A stretch of DNA of 64,000 nt from Astragalus membranaceus (GCA_039519185.1 CM076847.1:70839864-70903863); one strand, 5' to 3'; counted from the stretch's first letter, positions 1-12,206 are shown. Numbers and translations: made by a program. Notes: generated from the letters alone by a model not told the origin.

Positions 1-1
1 C

Positions 2-1524
2 ATCATACACCAACGTTCTTGTACCGAAACTCCACAACAAAATGGAGTGGTTGAACGAAAACACCAACATATCCTAAATGTAGCCAGATCCCTCACGTTT
101 CAATCAAAATTATTTCTTCCCTTTTGGGAATTTGTCGTTTCCCAAGCTGTCCACATAATAAACCTCCTTCCCTCCCACTCCCTAAATAGTCAATCCCCTT
201 CCTACCTATTACATAACATCTCTCCCGACCTCTCCTACCTTCGGGTGTTTGGTTTCTTATGTTATGCTACTACCCATGTTGCTCACCGGACCAAATTTCA
301 ACCTAGGGCCCACAAATGTGTTCACATTGGCCATACAATTGGTGTCAAAGGTTATCACATTTCTTTTTATGAGAATGTTTTCCCTTTTTCCACCCCTCAC
401 TCCTCTACCCTGATCTTCAACCCAATTCCCCCATCTTACCCTCCAATACCCTTACCCAATGTTACAGACCTTCTCCTACCTTCACCCTCTACATCCCCAG
501 TCGATCCTCCACACACTAATCCTACCACAGAATCTACTTCCCCTTCACAAACTTCCTCCCCCCTGCCCCTCCCATGGCCTCACCTACTGCCCCCTCCTCC
601 TAGACAGTCTACTCGAGCTCGTACTACCCCTAATTACCTTCAAGCATATCATTGTAACTCAATCCATTCAACTAATGCTGCCAATGCGTCCTGAGGTATT
701 ACTTTTCATATCTCTCATTTTTTTTCATATGATCATGTATCCCCTTCCCACAAAACCTTTGTTTCAGCTATCTCTAGCCTTGTTGAGCCCTTCTCATATG
801 CTCAAGCCGTTAAGCATGATTGTTGGAAGGAAGCCATGAACAAAGAAATTCAGGTCTTAGAGGAAAACAACACATGGACTATCACTCAACTACCTCCTGA
901 TAAGAAACCTGTTGGATGAAAATGGGACTATAAGACCAAACTTAGAGCTGATGGCTCCCTTGAAATGTATAAGGCACGCCTTGTGGCAAAGGGCTTTAAA
1001 CAACTTGAAGGTGTTGACTACTCTGAAACCTTCTCTCCTGTTGTTAAAATTACCATTGTGAGACTGGTATTGGCACTTGCAGCAGCTTGCAATTGACAGG
1101 ATTTTGTATATTTCTTGGTACCTCTCTGATTTCATGGAAGTCCAAAAAGCAGAGCACTGTCTCCAAGTCCTCTTCTGAGGCTGAGTATTGAGCCTTTGCT
1201 TCCACTGCTTGTGAGATCCAGTGCCTACTATACCTCTTGAGAGATTTACTTGTTCCTCACACAGATTCAGTTCCACTATATTGTGACAACCGGTCTTCCA
1301 TTCATATAGCTCAGAATCCCACATTCCATGAGCAAACTAAACATATTGAGCTCGATTGTCATTTGGTTCGTGACAAATTCCAAGCTGGCATCCTTCATCT
1401 AATGCCCATTCCCACTATTGCCCAAATTGCTGACATCCACACCAAACCCCTCCAGCCTGCCTCGTTCCAAAATTTGTTATCCAAGTTGAACATGCAAAAC
1501 ATTTACACTCTATCTTGAGGGGGG
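2..1524 (+). pseudogene. Ty1/copia pol remnant (integrase, partial RT, RNase H)
   Basis: Degenerate copia polyprotein cut by the window start. The first 700 bases read as the end of the integrase core, with the usual QQNGVVERKH motif, then the linker. Bases 805-1100 give the start of reverse transcriptase (YKARLVAKGF), with a TGA stop where KPVGWKW is expected (about 917). The sequence then jumps near 1097 from the early RT (LALAAAC) straight to RNase H (SWKSKKQSTVSKSSSEAEY, then YCDN and HIELDCH). The YVDD catalytic core of RT is therefore deleted. A polypurine tract (TTGAGGGGGG) follows just before 1525. The element cannot be autonomous. Family call is firm; the deletion boundary is approximate. 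Confidence 0.9.
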
Positions 1525-1743
1525 TGTTAGACTTATTGTACTTATTCTCAGTTAGTTGTTAGACTTATTGTATATACTCTCAATTAACTTATTGTATATA
1601 CTCTCAATTAGTTAGCCTTATTGTATTTTAATTTTTTTCTAGTTTAGGGTAGTTTGGTCTTTTTCTCTTGCTTCTTTTGACTTGTATATAAACTCCCTAA
1701 TGAACAATTTATCAAATGTAAGGTTCATTTTTACCAAATTACA
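1525..1743 (+). repeat. 3' LTR of the copia remnant
   Basis: Begins TGTTAGACTT directly after the polypurine tract and contains short tandem copies of TTATTGTATATACTCTCAAT. The right edge is placed where sequence shared with the WD40 gene begins (near 1750), so it is only good to about 10 bases. The 5' LTR lies outside the window, so the target duplication cannot be checked. Confidence 0.7.
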
Positions 1744-1749
1744 AATATC

Positions 1750-2166
1750 TCCACATAGCTGGTCGATCTCTTGATATCAGAAGAGCACGAGATCCCATAT
1801 AATCAAAAGAAGGCAAATACAAGTCATCAGGGCCAACAACTTTCCTAAGTCTTTCACCTTCCATATCCAAAGTCCTTAGAGCATCATCTTTATGTGCATC
1901 AAACACATGCAATCCTAGGCCACAAACACCCATGACAAAGTCTGAATTGCCCCAAACTTGAGAGATTGCTGCATGATGTAAGTCTGCATTGGATTCTGGA
2001 AATGTATAGGTGCTGAACAGTCCTTGTTTTCACAACGAAAATTGTTGCAGTAGTGGTGAAGACTGCTTCTTGCCCATTGAACTTGAGGTGGTGCAACCAA
2101 GGAAGATAGAATCTCCACATGAGAAAACTGATTGCACGTTTACACCTAGTTTCGATATTCTGAGTT
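1750..2166 (-). pseudogene. Partial copy of the last exon of the KIN14B-interacting WD40 gene
   Basis: Nearly identical to 15399-15818 of the intact gene, same orientation, covering most of its terminal exon. It ends abruptly at 2166 inside the exon and lacks upstream exons and introns. A CGA-to-TGA change (complement of 2030-2032) puts a stop where the intact gene has the Arg of LRKQGLF, a typical methyl-CpG decay mutation. Its C-terminal side runs straight into the copia LTR at about 1743. It is a fragment, not a gene; whether it arrived by DNA duplication or was carried by an element is unknown. Confidence 0.9.
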
Positions 2167-2480
2167 AGCACAGAGAAATGAAAATGAGGCAGAGAAATAA
2201 ATGTGTACCTTATCTCACCAAACAAAAATGTTCGGGTTGCGTATTTATAGGGTACTATGTCAATGATGTGGTTTTACCTACCAGACGTGTGTGAGTGCGA
2301 GAGGTATCCTGTGTGGTCATAGGCAGGGCATTGAGGCCAAGATCGCCTCCTGACTGAGTGATGAGATCCTGGCCGATCTCCATTGTTGTTTGTTTCGCCG
2401 GCCCATAATCGGACTGGGTCGAGGTCCAGTCCGCAACATAAATCATGTCCTTAAAATTGGCAACCTCTTGTGTGCCAATT
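2167..2480 (-). repeat. Possible LTR fragment of an unidentified retroelement
   Basis: Read on the minus strand this stretch has a GC-rich part followed by CCCTATAAATACG, a good TATA box, and an apparent transcript-start region, as in an LTR U3/R. It has no coding match I recognise. It joins the WD40 fragment at 2166. I cannot find a matching second LTR in the window. Confidence 0.35.
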
Positions 2481-2954
2481 TTAGAAATTATAGTTTTTAG
2501 AAAAAATAAATTTCAAAATTCAAACATTAGAAATTATAGTTTTTAGAAAAAATAAATTTCAAAATTCAATATTTATTAATATTTTAAATTTAAGTTTTAT
2601 CTACAACCGATAAACTTAAAAGTGCAATGAGCTTTATAAATCAAATCTTTTAATTGAATTAATAATTAAAAAAATTACACCTTTTATTAAAAACTTAATA
2701 GTACTATTTTTATATTAATTATCAATACTTCTGATCCACAATATAAGAAAAAAAGGTATTTCATGCTAATCCAAAATACAAGAAATAAACCCTATTCTAA
2801 AGATATATTAAATAAAAAATCTTAACTTTACCCCTATTTAGCCGGTACAATTAAAAGTTATGTCCACGCCTACACAATAATTTCTCTTTATGAGAAATTG
2901 AGGAGAGTGTTTTTCATATTTATTATTTGTCGATTTTTTACAAGAAAATTGTTC

Positions 2955-3140
2955 ATTTTTTTTATAAATCGGGTATCCTCTGCGCGCAACTACAAAAAAT
3001 AGTCTCTCTAGCCGGGTAATGGGCGGCAAAGCTCTCCCTCAAGAGATTTAAAACTGTTGCATGCCCAAGGCTGGATTCGAACTCAGGACCTTGGTTAAGC
3101 TGAAAGAGACCCCTACCATCTCATCTAAGTGCTCTTGGGT
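2955..3140 (-). repeat. tRNA-derived SINE, family 1 (copy 1)
   Basis: On the minus strand: AAGAGCACTTAGATGAGATGG, a box-B-like GAGTTCGAATCC, then ACCCGGCTAGAGAGACT and GGATACCCGATTTATA with an A-rich end. The same order of blocks is seen at 3911-4100 and from 21642. Box B and the shared body support a SINE rather than a tRNA gene, because no cloverleaf can be made. Confidence 0.75.
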
Positions 3141-3629
3141 AGAAAAGTATTCCTTTTATTTTTTACTTGATAGTTTAAGTATATTAATAACTCATTTCTT
3201 AAGTATTCATCGTAAAGAGAGAAATAGTTGTAATGTGTAATAAACATGCAAAGATATACTTGAAAAAGACCACTACTTTAGTCTTAAATATGAACGGAAT
3301 ATCAATGTACTCCTTCTCTGGTCCCTATTATAAGAAGATTTTACAAAAATCACAAAAACCAACGAGGTTATTAAATGTGATGCAATTTAAGCCTTATTCC
3401 AAATATATCTTTAGTATTAATTTTTTTACACCTAATATGTAACTTTCTATTAAATCTATATCTCATATTAAATAGGAGTATAAAAGAAATTTTAGCAATT
3501 AGTGTATTTTGAAAAATATATCTTTCCTTATAATTAAGACAAAAAAATATACCAAATTTTTTCTTATAATAGAGACCGGGGCGAGTATTTGTTCCTAAAA
3601 CTACATGAAGTCAAAAAAATAGGATTAAG
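3141..3629. other. AT-rich spacer, nothing recognised
   Basis: No coding potential beyond chance and no clear repeat ends. Small reading frames here have no recognisable domains. Confidence 0.5.
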
Positions 3630-3910
3630 TACATAGACATGAAAATATAGGTAGAAAAGAAAAGAAATACTCAAATTAAATGAGTTACATGAAGTCAAAT
3701 GTATCTTTAGTCAAAAAAAATTAAGTCAAAGGTACTAATTTAAGAACATTTATTACATTCTTTTGTTGGTCAAACAGTATTTAATGCATTATATTAATGT
3801 TTTCATTTATTACCTTAAAAACAAGTACTATTAAATGTTGTTACTACCTTTTCTTACAAAAAAAAAAAGAAAATATTCTTATCATATATTAATGTAATAA
3901 ATCAATACAC

Positions 3911-4100
3911 AAGAGCACTTGAATGAGATGGTAGGAGGAGTCTCTTCTAGCTTAACCAAGGTTGTGGGTTCGAATCCAGCTTTGGGTATGCAGTGTTAAA
4001 TCTCATGAAGGAAAGCTTTGCTGGCCATTGTGGTCCTACCCGGCTCGAGGGATTAGTCTCTGCAATTGCGTGCAGAGTATATCCGGTTTATACCAAAAAA
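3911..4100 (+). repeat. tRNA-derived SINE, family 1 (copy 2)
   Basis: AAGAGCACTTGAATGAGATGG, GGGTTCGAATCC box B, CCTACCCGGCTCGAGGGATTAG and GTGCAGAGTATATCCGGTTTA, ending in a short A run. Flanks ATGTAATAAATCA (left) and ATGTAACAAATCA (right) look like a 13-base target duplication with one mismatch. Confidence 0.8.
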
Positions 4101-4156
4101 TGTAACAAATCAAATTTCGATATCTAATTTTTTTTTAAAAACTAGTAGTAGTATTG

Positions 4157-4292
4157 TTTTTTTTGGTTTGTAGACGGAGTGGTAATTTCTACTAGAAACT
4201 CACGCACACAACTGTGAGGTCCCGGGTTCGAATCCGTGACATGAAATCCAGCCTAACAATTTCGACATTTACCAGCTGAGCAAGGCCTTACG
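4157..4292 (-). repeat. tRNA-derived SINE, family 2 (copy 1)
   Basis: On the minus strand: GGCCTTGCTCAGCTGGTAAATG (box A region), GTTAGGCTGGATTTCATGTC, box B GGTTCGAACCC-like, then GAGTTTCTAGTAG and an A-rich end. Related copies lie at 42589-42722 and 43960-44098. The paralogous site in copy B (about 42410-42430) reads straight through AGTAGTAGTATTGTTCTTCG, so the SINE is an insertion into copy A. Confidence 0.8.
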
Positions 4293-4319
4293 GATTGTAG
4301 TTGTATTCTTCGTTGTAAA

Positions 4320-4846
4320 CTAAGTGTCATAATAGAAAAAATGTCCAAAATAAATATTATTTTATCATTTCAATGTAATATTAATTACTTTTATTTTCAT
4401 TTTTTACATTCAACTTAATAATGTGGTTTCAACCCTAAGTCACTATACTATGCATAGGTGAAAATGTTAACACTTAATGGTTAATAAAGATAGTTTTGTA
4501 AAAATGTACCCTAAAAAAAAGATAGTTTTGTAAAATAATTATGCTATTTAATACATTTATGATTTGTTGTTAATATGTGTAAAAAAATTAAAGATGTCAT
4601 TTATTAAAGGACGAAGGGAGTATTTACGAAGGTCGTTACATTTACCTCACTTCAAGGAGACTAATGGAAATTTGAATCCAAGATCTCTGAATACAAATCA
4701 TGTCATGCTTCACTAGACCAACACCTTGAAGTATTTCAAAGTTACATACTGGTATTGTGTTATTATAACCCACATTAATTTTGTTTTAAAAATAGTGTAA
4801 AATAAAATAGCATGAATTGTTAGAAATTTCTTCACACGCCATATTC
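4320..4846. other. Spacer of copy A, no gene seen
   Basis: AT-rich. Parts align loosely with 42420-43100 of copy B. No reading frame with a recognisable domain. Confidence 0.5.
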
Positions 4847-5079
4847 AAAGGAATCTTAGCGTTTCTAAATTGTAAAAGAAAGAAACGCGTGAGACAAACA
4901 AGGAGCCGCCGCCAACCCTAATCCTAGTATAGCAAGGAGCGTCGGCGCCAACAACCAAGAACCAAGGAAGCCATCTTCGCCGGCGATGAGGTAACTGTGT
5001 CAAGACTCCCTTCTTGTTCACTAGCTCTCATCAAGATAGCCGGAAGTGATGAGGTAATTGTGTCAAGAACGTGTTCTTG

Positions 5080-6436
5080 CACTACAAGAATTTCGACGAA
5101 TTCCGGCGGCCAAAATCCGCCGGTAATGACCAAAATCCGCCGGTTATTTGAGATTACCGGCGGATTTTTTCCGCCGGAAAGCCGCCGGTAATTCGCCCGC
5201 AGGCAACGGTTACCGGCGGATTTTCCGTCGGTGTTTTCCGACGGATTTTAACGGTTACCAGCGGAATATCCGCCGGTAACCAATTAATTTTATTTTAAAA
5301 AAAACAGTTTTTAATTCGTTTATTTAAAAAAAATAATATTATTACTATTTGTTAATTAAAATATCTTTTATTTAATTCATAAAAAAACAGTTTTTAATTC
5401 GTTTATTTAAAAAAAATAATATTATTATTCGTTAATTAAAATATCTGTTATTTAATTCATAAAAATTAAATTAAATTTATAATATAAATGCAAATTAAAC
5501 GAGAATTGAAGAACGCTTTAAATGATAAAAAAATTGCATAAACATCCAAGAATTAAAGATTAAACAACACATATTTAAAAACAACACATATTTAAAAACT
5601 AAAGATTAACTAAAACAATCAAAACTCAGTTAAAAAACATACCTTAAACAAAACTTAAGAGCAATCTCACAGAAAGAACACAAAAGCCTTCGAAAGGAGT
5701 GGATTGAGAGATTTGAGAGGAAAAAAGTGAGAGCTTTTAGAGAAAAAGAGTGACAGATTTTGGAGAAGAGAGTGAAGAATAAGAGATTTTGGAGAAGAGA
5801 GTGAAGAGTGAGGGAAGCGGTTCGAATATAAAGGCAACTTCCCAATGGCTATTTCGCACAAATCCGCCGGTAAAGGCGAGTATCGGCGGATTCCATTGAC
5901 TACCGGCGGAATTCAGTCAACATCGCAACGGCTAAATGCAAACCGGCGGATGTTCGTGATTACCGGCGGAATTTCGTGCTTAACGGCGGATTCGAGTGCT
6001 TACCCGCGGAATTTCGGTGCTTACCGACGGAATTTTAAATTTCAAAATTTAAAATTTATCGCCGAAAATACAGCTTACCGGCGGGTTTTTCCTCTGGCTA
6101 TTGCCGGCGATTTTGCTACGATTACCGGCGGATTATTTGAAAATACAGGCGGATATTTTTAAAATTTTATTTTATAATTGTCGAAATTATCTGCCGGTAA
6201 TTGCAATTACCGGCGCATTGATTTCAATTTTTTTTCGTTGAAATGGTCCGCCGGTACGCACATAAATTCCGCGGTAAGCACATATAATCCGCCGGTAATT
6301 TTTCAGTTTTTAAAATCCGCCGGTAATTTACCGGGGGACCCAGGCCGCCGGTAACTCCCAAAATCCGCTGGTAATTTACCGGTGGATTTATTCCGCCGGA
6401 AATCGCCCGTCGGAAATACCTTAAATTCTTGTAGTG
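5080..6436. mobile_element. Non-autonomous CACTA element inside the LINE 5' region
   Basis: Ends CACTACAAGAATTT and AAATTCTTGTAGTG are perfect inverted repeats flanked by TTG on both sides (5077-5079, 6437-6439), the 3-base duplication of CACTA transposons. Both subterminal regions are packed with variants of CCGCCGGTAA in both orientations, the expected pattern for transposase-binding repeats. The middle (about 5280-5850) is AT-rich with no transposase gene. It must have moved with enzymes from another element. Confidence 0.95.
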
Positions 6437-6559
6437 TTGCTCACTAGCTCTCATCAGAGGTATTGTGATTTGATTGGCGGAGATCCTATTTTTGTCGCAA
6501 ATCTCTTTCCCACAAGCGACCACTCTGAAGCAGAGTTGTTGTGATCGCCATCTCCCTCC

Positions 6560-8457
6560 CTAGGTTTCGATGTGGCACAATGCTCTGAACAAAAGAAATT
6601 TGGATGCAGAGCGGGTATGATACACGAAGCTTAGCATGATCGAGGGGGCGGTGGTGGGAATGGTGGACAAAGGTACGATTCACGAAGGTATGACCCGGTG
6701 GACAAGGAAGGGTGGCGCCGTGTAAGAAGTAAGCGAGAAAGAAGGCATGGAGGCCGTGGCGGTGTTCGATCGGTGGACGTCGCAAGAGGCTCAAGGAATC
6801 GAGAAGGGGGAGAGGTGTCATCGCTATACTTCACATCCTTTCCCGAACGTTGGAGAGTCTGGGATATGCTCCAAATCTTCAATAAGCAAGGAAGAGTTCA
6901 AGAGGTTGTCATTCCTGCAAGAAGGAACGCGCAAGGCAAGAGATTTGGTTTTGTCAGGTTCTACGACGTCAAGGAGCCTGATCGCCTAGCAATCATCCTA
7001 GACAACATCTTCATCGAAGGGGAGAAGATCAACGTCAATCTGCATAGGTTCAAAAGCAACACACGGTTCCGCCTCGGCCGAAGAAGGTGAGGCAAGTGTG
7101 GGTGAAGAAGAATGACGTTAATTCACCAGTGTCGGGCCCAAGTTCGAAAGAAAGGAAAGTGGATGTGGTTTGCGACATAGACATTGGACCCTCTCTACCA
7201 AAAGCGATGGTAGGGGAGATTATCACCCCAGGGAAATCATACTACATTCAGGATGAATTAGCCCAGATGGGCGTGTTTGCAATAAAGGCAACTCCGATGG
7301 GATCTGACTTAGTCCTATTGGAAGGTGACTCAGAGGAAGGTGATTTCGCTGAATATATAGTTGAGGCTAGGGATTGGCTCTACCAATGGTTCAAATGGAT
7401 CCGTCCATGGACACCAACGGATGTAGACCCAGAGAGGGTGACTTGGCTCAGGTGCTATGGTATTCCGGTTCACGCATGGAATTCTTCTTTCTTTTCCAAG
7501 CCCACAGCCTATGTGGGGGATTTTGTTTGCGCGGATGATAAAACTGAAAGGAAGAGGTCACTGGATGTTGCCAGGCTTATGGTAAGGACTCAATCGACAG
7601 AGTTGGTGAATAGATCTGTTATAGCAGCTGTTAACAACACCCTATACAATATTAAGATTGTGGAGCATTGGAGCGGTCCACTTCAATGGAGTTATATGGG
7701 GAGTAGGGTTGACGAAGTGGTAGACAACTCGACAAGCTCGGAGGAAGAGTTTCATGATCAAGGTTTTGATGGTATTGTGGGTGATCAAGGTGACGAAGAG
7801 GTTGATGAAGACGAGTTGAATGCTCTCCTCAAGGAAGTACGAAACTCTAGAATGTCAGATAATGAAATTGGGAAAATCAATTCATCATCGACGTTGTTTG
7901 CCAACAACGAGTGGGCGCAGGAAGAACAATGTGATTCTCCTTTGTCTGCAGCTGAAAGTTTTGTGGCGGAAAGCCCAATGATTGGTGAAAAACCCCTAGA
8001 CCTCCCTTCAATTCCTAATATGCGTCCCTCACCCTCTCTACCCGCGGCAAGGCCGAGAAAAGAGAGGAAATATCTAAAGATAGGTGTGAAGAGGAAACCG
8101 AAGTCGGGTAAGTTGAAGCTAGCTTCTAGAGATTTAGCGGAGGTCCCTTTATGCTCCATTCCAGAGGAACATGTTGCGCAATCTTCTCAGGAGGTAAGGA
8201 ACAATCCTTCATCTTTGTTTTCTGCTGGTACTGTGTTATGTGATGGGTCTATTTCTAGTGGAGACATTGGCTTTTGCAACAAAAAGTTTTGGTCCCTTCA
8301 AGGAAAGGCGGTGGCTAGGAGAGTTTGGGAAACAACTAAGCGTTTGGGTGTTGAAGGTAGTATGCAAGAAGAAATGTATGTTGATTTGATAGAAGAAGGT
8401 GAACGCAGAGATGAAGCTGATAGTAGAAAGAGGGCGGATAACATCAGAACCTCATGA
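6560..8457 (+). pseudogene. LINE ORF1 (RRM plus DUF4283-like RNA-binding protein)
   Basis: The first part (to 7090) has a basic Gly/Arg-rich start and an RRM: LYFTSFPERW at the first strand, then KRFGFVRFYDV as the RNP1-like motif. A frame change follows in the run AACACACGG at about 7062, an apparent extra AC pair, and the protein continues from about 7080 in another frame (RPKKVRQVWVKK). That second part carries a DUF4283-type region (YQWFKWIRPW, WLRCYGIPVHAW) and an acidic, Ser-rich tail to the TGA at 8455-8457. ORF1 proteins of plant L1 elements bind the element RNA. The start codon is uncertain because the upstream frame is open from about 6560. Confidence 0.85.
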
Positions 8458-11400
8458 ATTTGCTATCCTTAAACATTAGAGGGTGGGGCGAGCGCGGTAA
8501 AACTCGCCAATTAGCTTCTTTGATAAATTCTCGTTCTTTCGATTTTGTTTGCATTCAGGAAACTAAGAGGGAGGTGATGGTTGAAAATCAGATTGGTTTG
8601 CTATGGGGGAATCGACCATTCCAATGGGTTCACCAACCTTCTCGAGGATCATCTGGAGGTATTCTGTGCTCGTGGCTAGAAGGGGATTGTGTAGTAACGT
8701 CTCATTTCTCAGGTTTTGGTTTTCTTGGTGTTAGTACAACCATTCGGGGCTCTACAGTGCACGTGGTAAATGTTTATGCTCAGTGTTCAAGGGTGGGGAA
8801 ACGAAGGGTCTGGGCAGAGTTGTTAGCTATTAAGCAAAGCATTGGGAGTGGTGAATGGTGCATAGTTGGAGAATTCAATGTTGTGGTATGCTCTATGGAG
8901 AGAAAAGGTAGGTGTGGAGACCACTCTCGTAGAGAGATGGACGACTTCAACAGTTTGATTGTGGATATGGATCTCGTTGATGTTCCGGTATCAGGGAAGA
9001 AGTTCTCTTGGTTTTGTTCTGATGGGTTATCTATGAGTAGATTAGACAGATTTTTTTTATCTGAAGGCCTTATAACAGAGTGGGGGATCTCAGGCCAGTG
9101 GATTGGGAGCAGAGACATTTCTGATCATTCACCTATTTGGCTCATCCGGTCTCTCTCAAACTGGGGCCCTAAGCCATTTCGAATTCTCAATGTGTGGTTG
9201 GAGCACCCCGATTTTCTGCCTTATGTTCAACAGTGTTGGAATAACTATAACATCTCAGGTTTTAAAGCTTTCGTTATCAAAGAGAAACTCAAGCTGTTGA
9301 GAAGCAACATCAGAGGGTGGAATAAAGAGGTTTTTGGTATAGTGGACTTGAATATTGACAAACTGGTTCGGGACTTGAATTCTCTGGATGACGTTCTAAG
9401 CGAAGAATGGGATGAAGGGGTGGTTTTGAATAGAAAGGAAGTATCAGCAGAGCTTTGGAAAGAGATTCGCAAGAAATAGTCCATCTTAGTTCAAAAATAT
9501 AGAGCTAGGGGGATTAAGGAAGGCGACATGAATTCTAAATACTTCCACTCTTTGTTGAGGCTCAGAAGAAGAAGATGTAACGTAACGATTCTCAATGAGT
9601 CAGGGGAGTTAGTGGAAGATGTGGATGAAGTGAACCTCTTTGTCAAAAATCACTTCGAGAAGTGCTTCTCAGAGGTTAGTTACGAGAGACCGACTTTGGG
9701 GGGCTTGAATTTCAACAAAGTTTCTCCTGGTGACTCAGATTTGCTAACACAACCTTTTTCAGAGGACGAAATAAGGATGGGAGTGTGGGATTGCGATGGA
9801 GATAAGAGCCCGCGACCGGATGGTTTTAACTTCAACTTTTTAAAACTTTATTGGAATGCGGTGAAAGAAGATGTGGTTGGTTTTTCAAACGAATTTTACA
9901 GTAACTCTTTTGTCGCAAAGGCGATTTCAGCATCCTTTATAGCTTTGGTTCCAAAAAATGACAACCCTCAAGGATTCGGGGAATTTCGGCCTATATGTTT
10001 AATCGGATGTCTCTACAAAATATTGTCGAAGGTGTTGGCTAGTAGAATCAACAAGGTGTTGCCTAGCATCATAGCGCCTCAACAATCAGCCTTCATTGGG
10101 GGGCGTCAAATTTTAGATGGAGTGGTCGTGGTTAATGAGGTGGTGGACTACGCCAAACGTAGTAAGGAAGAATGCTTATTGTTTAAAGTTGACTTTGAAA
10201 AAGCCTACGATTCTATTTCGTGGGATTTTCTTATCTACATGCTTCGTAGAATGGGTTTCCCTTCCCGTTGGATCTCTTGGATGAAATCTTGTATCTGCAC
10301 TAGCTCTATGTCGGTACTAGTCAACGGTAGCCCAACTCAAGATTTTAAGGTACATTGGGGTCTAAGGCAAGGTGGCCATTTATCTCCATTTCTGTTCTTT
10401 ATTGCAGCTGAAGGTTTGACGGCTCTTATGCGTCAAGTAGTGGATATAGGTGCTTTTCAAGGTTTTGCTTTGAATGACGAATTGCGTTTCTCTATTTTGC
10501 AATTCGCGGACGACACTATGTTGTTGGGTAAGGCTTCTTGGGATAATATTTGGAGCATAAAATTTATCTTGAGGTCGTTTGAATTGGTGTCGGGCTTGAA
10601 GGTTAACTTCCTCAAGAGCAAGCTTATCGGTATTAACATCCCGGATGGTTTCTTGGAGAGAGCAAGTGCATTCCTCTATTGTAGATCGGAAACCGTCCCA
10701 TTCAAGTTCTTGGGGATTCCTATTGGCACCAACCCCCGAAGGGAGTAAACTTGGAGCCCGATAATTGGGACCTTGCGCAAAAGGCTGGCAACGTGGAAGG
10801 GGCGCTATCTCTCTATAGGAGGCCGGGTAACTTTAATTAATTCTGTTTTGAATAGCATCCCGGTATACATGATGTCTTTCTACAAAGCGCCAAAGATTGT
10901 AATCAAGAAAATGGTAAAAATCCAAAGAGATTTCTTATGGGGGATCAAGGAAGGGGAGCACGAAATGTATTGGGTGGCTTGGGACACTGTGTGCAAATCA
11001 AAAAAGGATGGCGGGTTAGGGATCAAAAATCTCGAAGCACTCAACATCGCACTTCTTTCCAAATGGAAATGGAGATCTATGACGGAGAATAACGCTTGTT
11101 GGAGTCGCTTATTATCTCACAGGTATGCCGATTTTGCTAACTCATTTGTCTATGCCTCAATGGAGGGTCACTCAATGCGAAACATTGGATCAATCTGGTG
11201 GAGGGATTTGGTGTTATCGGATTCTAAGGTGGAGGAGCAAAAAAGATTCGCGTGGGGCATAAGAAGAGGATTGGGGGATGGCCGTCTCATTAATTTTTGG
11301 AAGGACCAATGGTTAGGCAGTGAGCCCTTCTTTAAGGTATTCCTTATACTCTTTGAATCCTTCTATTTGGAGTTGAATTCCGCGTCCATTCAGCAGCAAC

Positions 11401-11948
11401 CCCTTTCGGGTCAACAGGTAATTTCGGCATCCTTGTGGAAAAGTATTGTCCCATCGAAGGTAATAGTGTTTGGTTGGCGTCTTTTGTTGGATTCACTGCC
11501 GGTTCGCATGCAATTGCTTAGGAGGAATGTCATTAACTCCGATCTCGATGCCCGCTGCCCCATATGTCACCAAGAAGCCGAGACAAGATCTCATCTGTTT
11601 CTCAATTGTCCTTTCGCAACTTCAGTTTGGGAAGGAGTCAGCGCTTGGATTGGCGTTGATCTAGACTTGTCCAAGCCTCTGGAGGAGTTATTCCTTGGAT
11701 GTGCAACTTTGAGCAAAGGGAAAAAATCAAAGCGTACGAAACATATGTTATGACTAACAACTTGCTGGAGCATTTGGCTCGCTAGGAACGGAGCCACTTT
11801 TAAAGAGAAGGAAGCGAATGTTGACTCCACGGTAATCCGCATCAAGAGCTTATCTTGGAGTTGGAGTGTTTATAGATTAGATTTTCATTCATCTGTATCT
11901 ATTTCATCATGGTGGTCTAATCCACTACAAGTCCTAAACAATTTGTAA
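8454..11948 (+). pseudogene. LINE ORF2 (endonuclease, reverse transcriptase, zf-RVT), three stops
   Basis: Starts at the ATG that overlaps the ORF1 stop (ATGA). One frame runs 1164 codons and is interrupted only by TAG at 9477, TAA at 10746 and TGA at 11751. Domains in order: AP-endonuclease-like (LNIRGWG, IQETK, GEFN where GDFN is usual, SDHSP), reverse transcriptase (FRPICLIGCLYK, FKVDFEKAYD, LRQGGHLSPFLF, FADD), and a C-terminal zf-RVT region (CPICHQEAETRSHLFLNCP). ORF2 performs target-primed reverse transcription. The FADD catalytic pair is intact, while KSPRPDG replaces the usual KSPGPDG. After the third stop the frame continues as CWSIWLARN to the terminal stop near 11948. The element is recently dead: the frame is otherwise maintained. 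Confidence 0.92.
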
Positions 11949-12206
11949 CCATTGTTGGTTGGGTTTGAGCACTTCCAGTGCTCCTTGAATGAAATTTTGC
12001 TTATCGAAAAAAAAAAAGGAATCTTAGCAATGTGTATAAGTTTATGCGAGAGATAAGTAAAGTTCTTGAAATTTAATCCTTAACTTAGAAAAAGTATGTT
12101 ATATAAAAGAGGGAATGATATTTGCGGAATGAAATTTAATCCTTAACTTAGAAAAAGTAATACTCAGCTGTAAAATTAGTAATGTAATAAGATGCGCATA
12201 ATTCAT

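Larger units (their letters stand above)
4861..12014 (+). mobile_element. L1-type LINE, nearly full length, with CACTA insert
   Basis: Non-LTR retrotransposon with a 5' region, ORF1, ORF2 and a short poly(A) tail. It is bounded by a 14-base target duplication, AAAGGAATCTTAGC, at 4847-4860 and 12015-12028. Copy B has the corresponding unduplicated site (about 43945-43960, AAGGAATTCTAGC), which proves insertion. Without the 1357-base CACTA and its 3-base duplication it is about 5.8 kb. The ends, ORF order and the 4-base ATGA overlap of ORF1 and ORF2 fit plant L1 elements. Three stops in ORF2 and a frameshift in ORF1 make it inactive. Confidence 0.93.

Noticed and set aside
3950..3985. tRNA gene (GGGTTCGAATCC box B)
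   Set aside because: Box A and B fit, but no cloverleaf or anticodon arm can be drawn. The unit recurs with poly(A) and target duplications, so it is a SINE. The same applies to 4190-4290, 20810-20900, 21660-21900, 42600-42700 and 44030.
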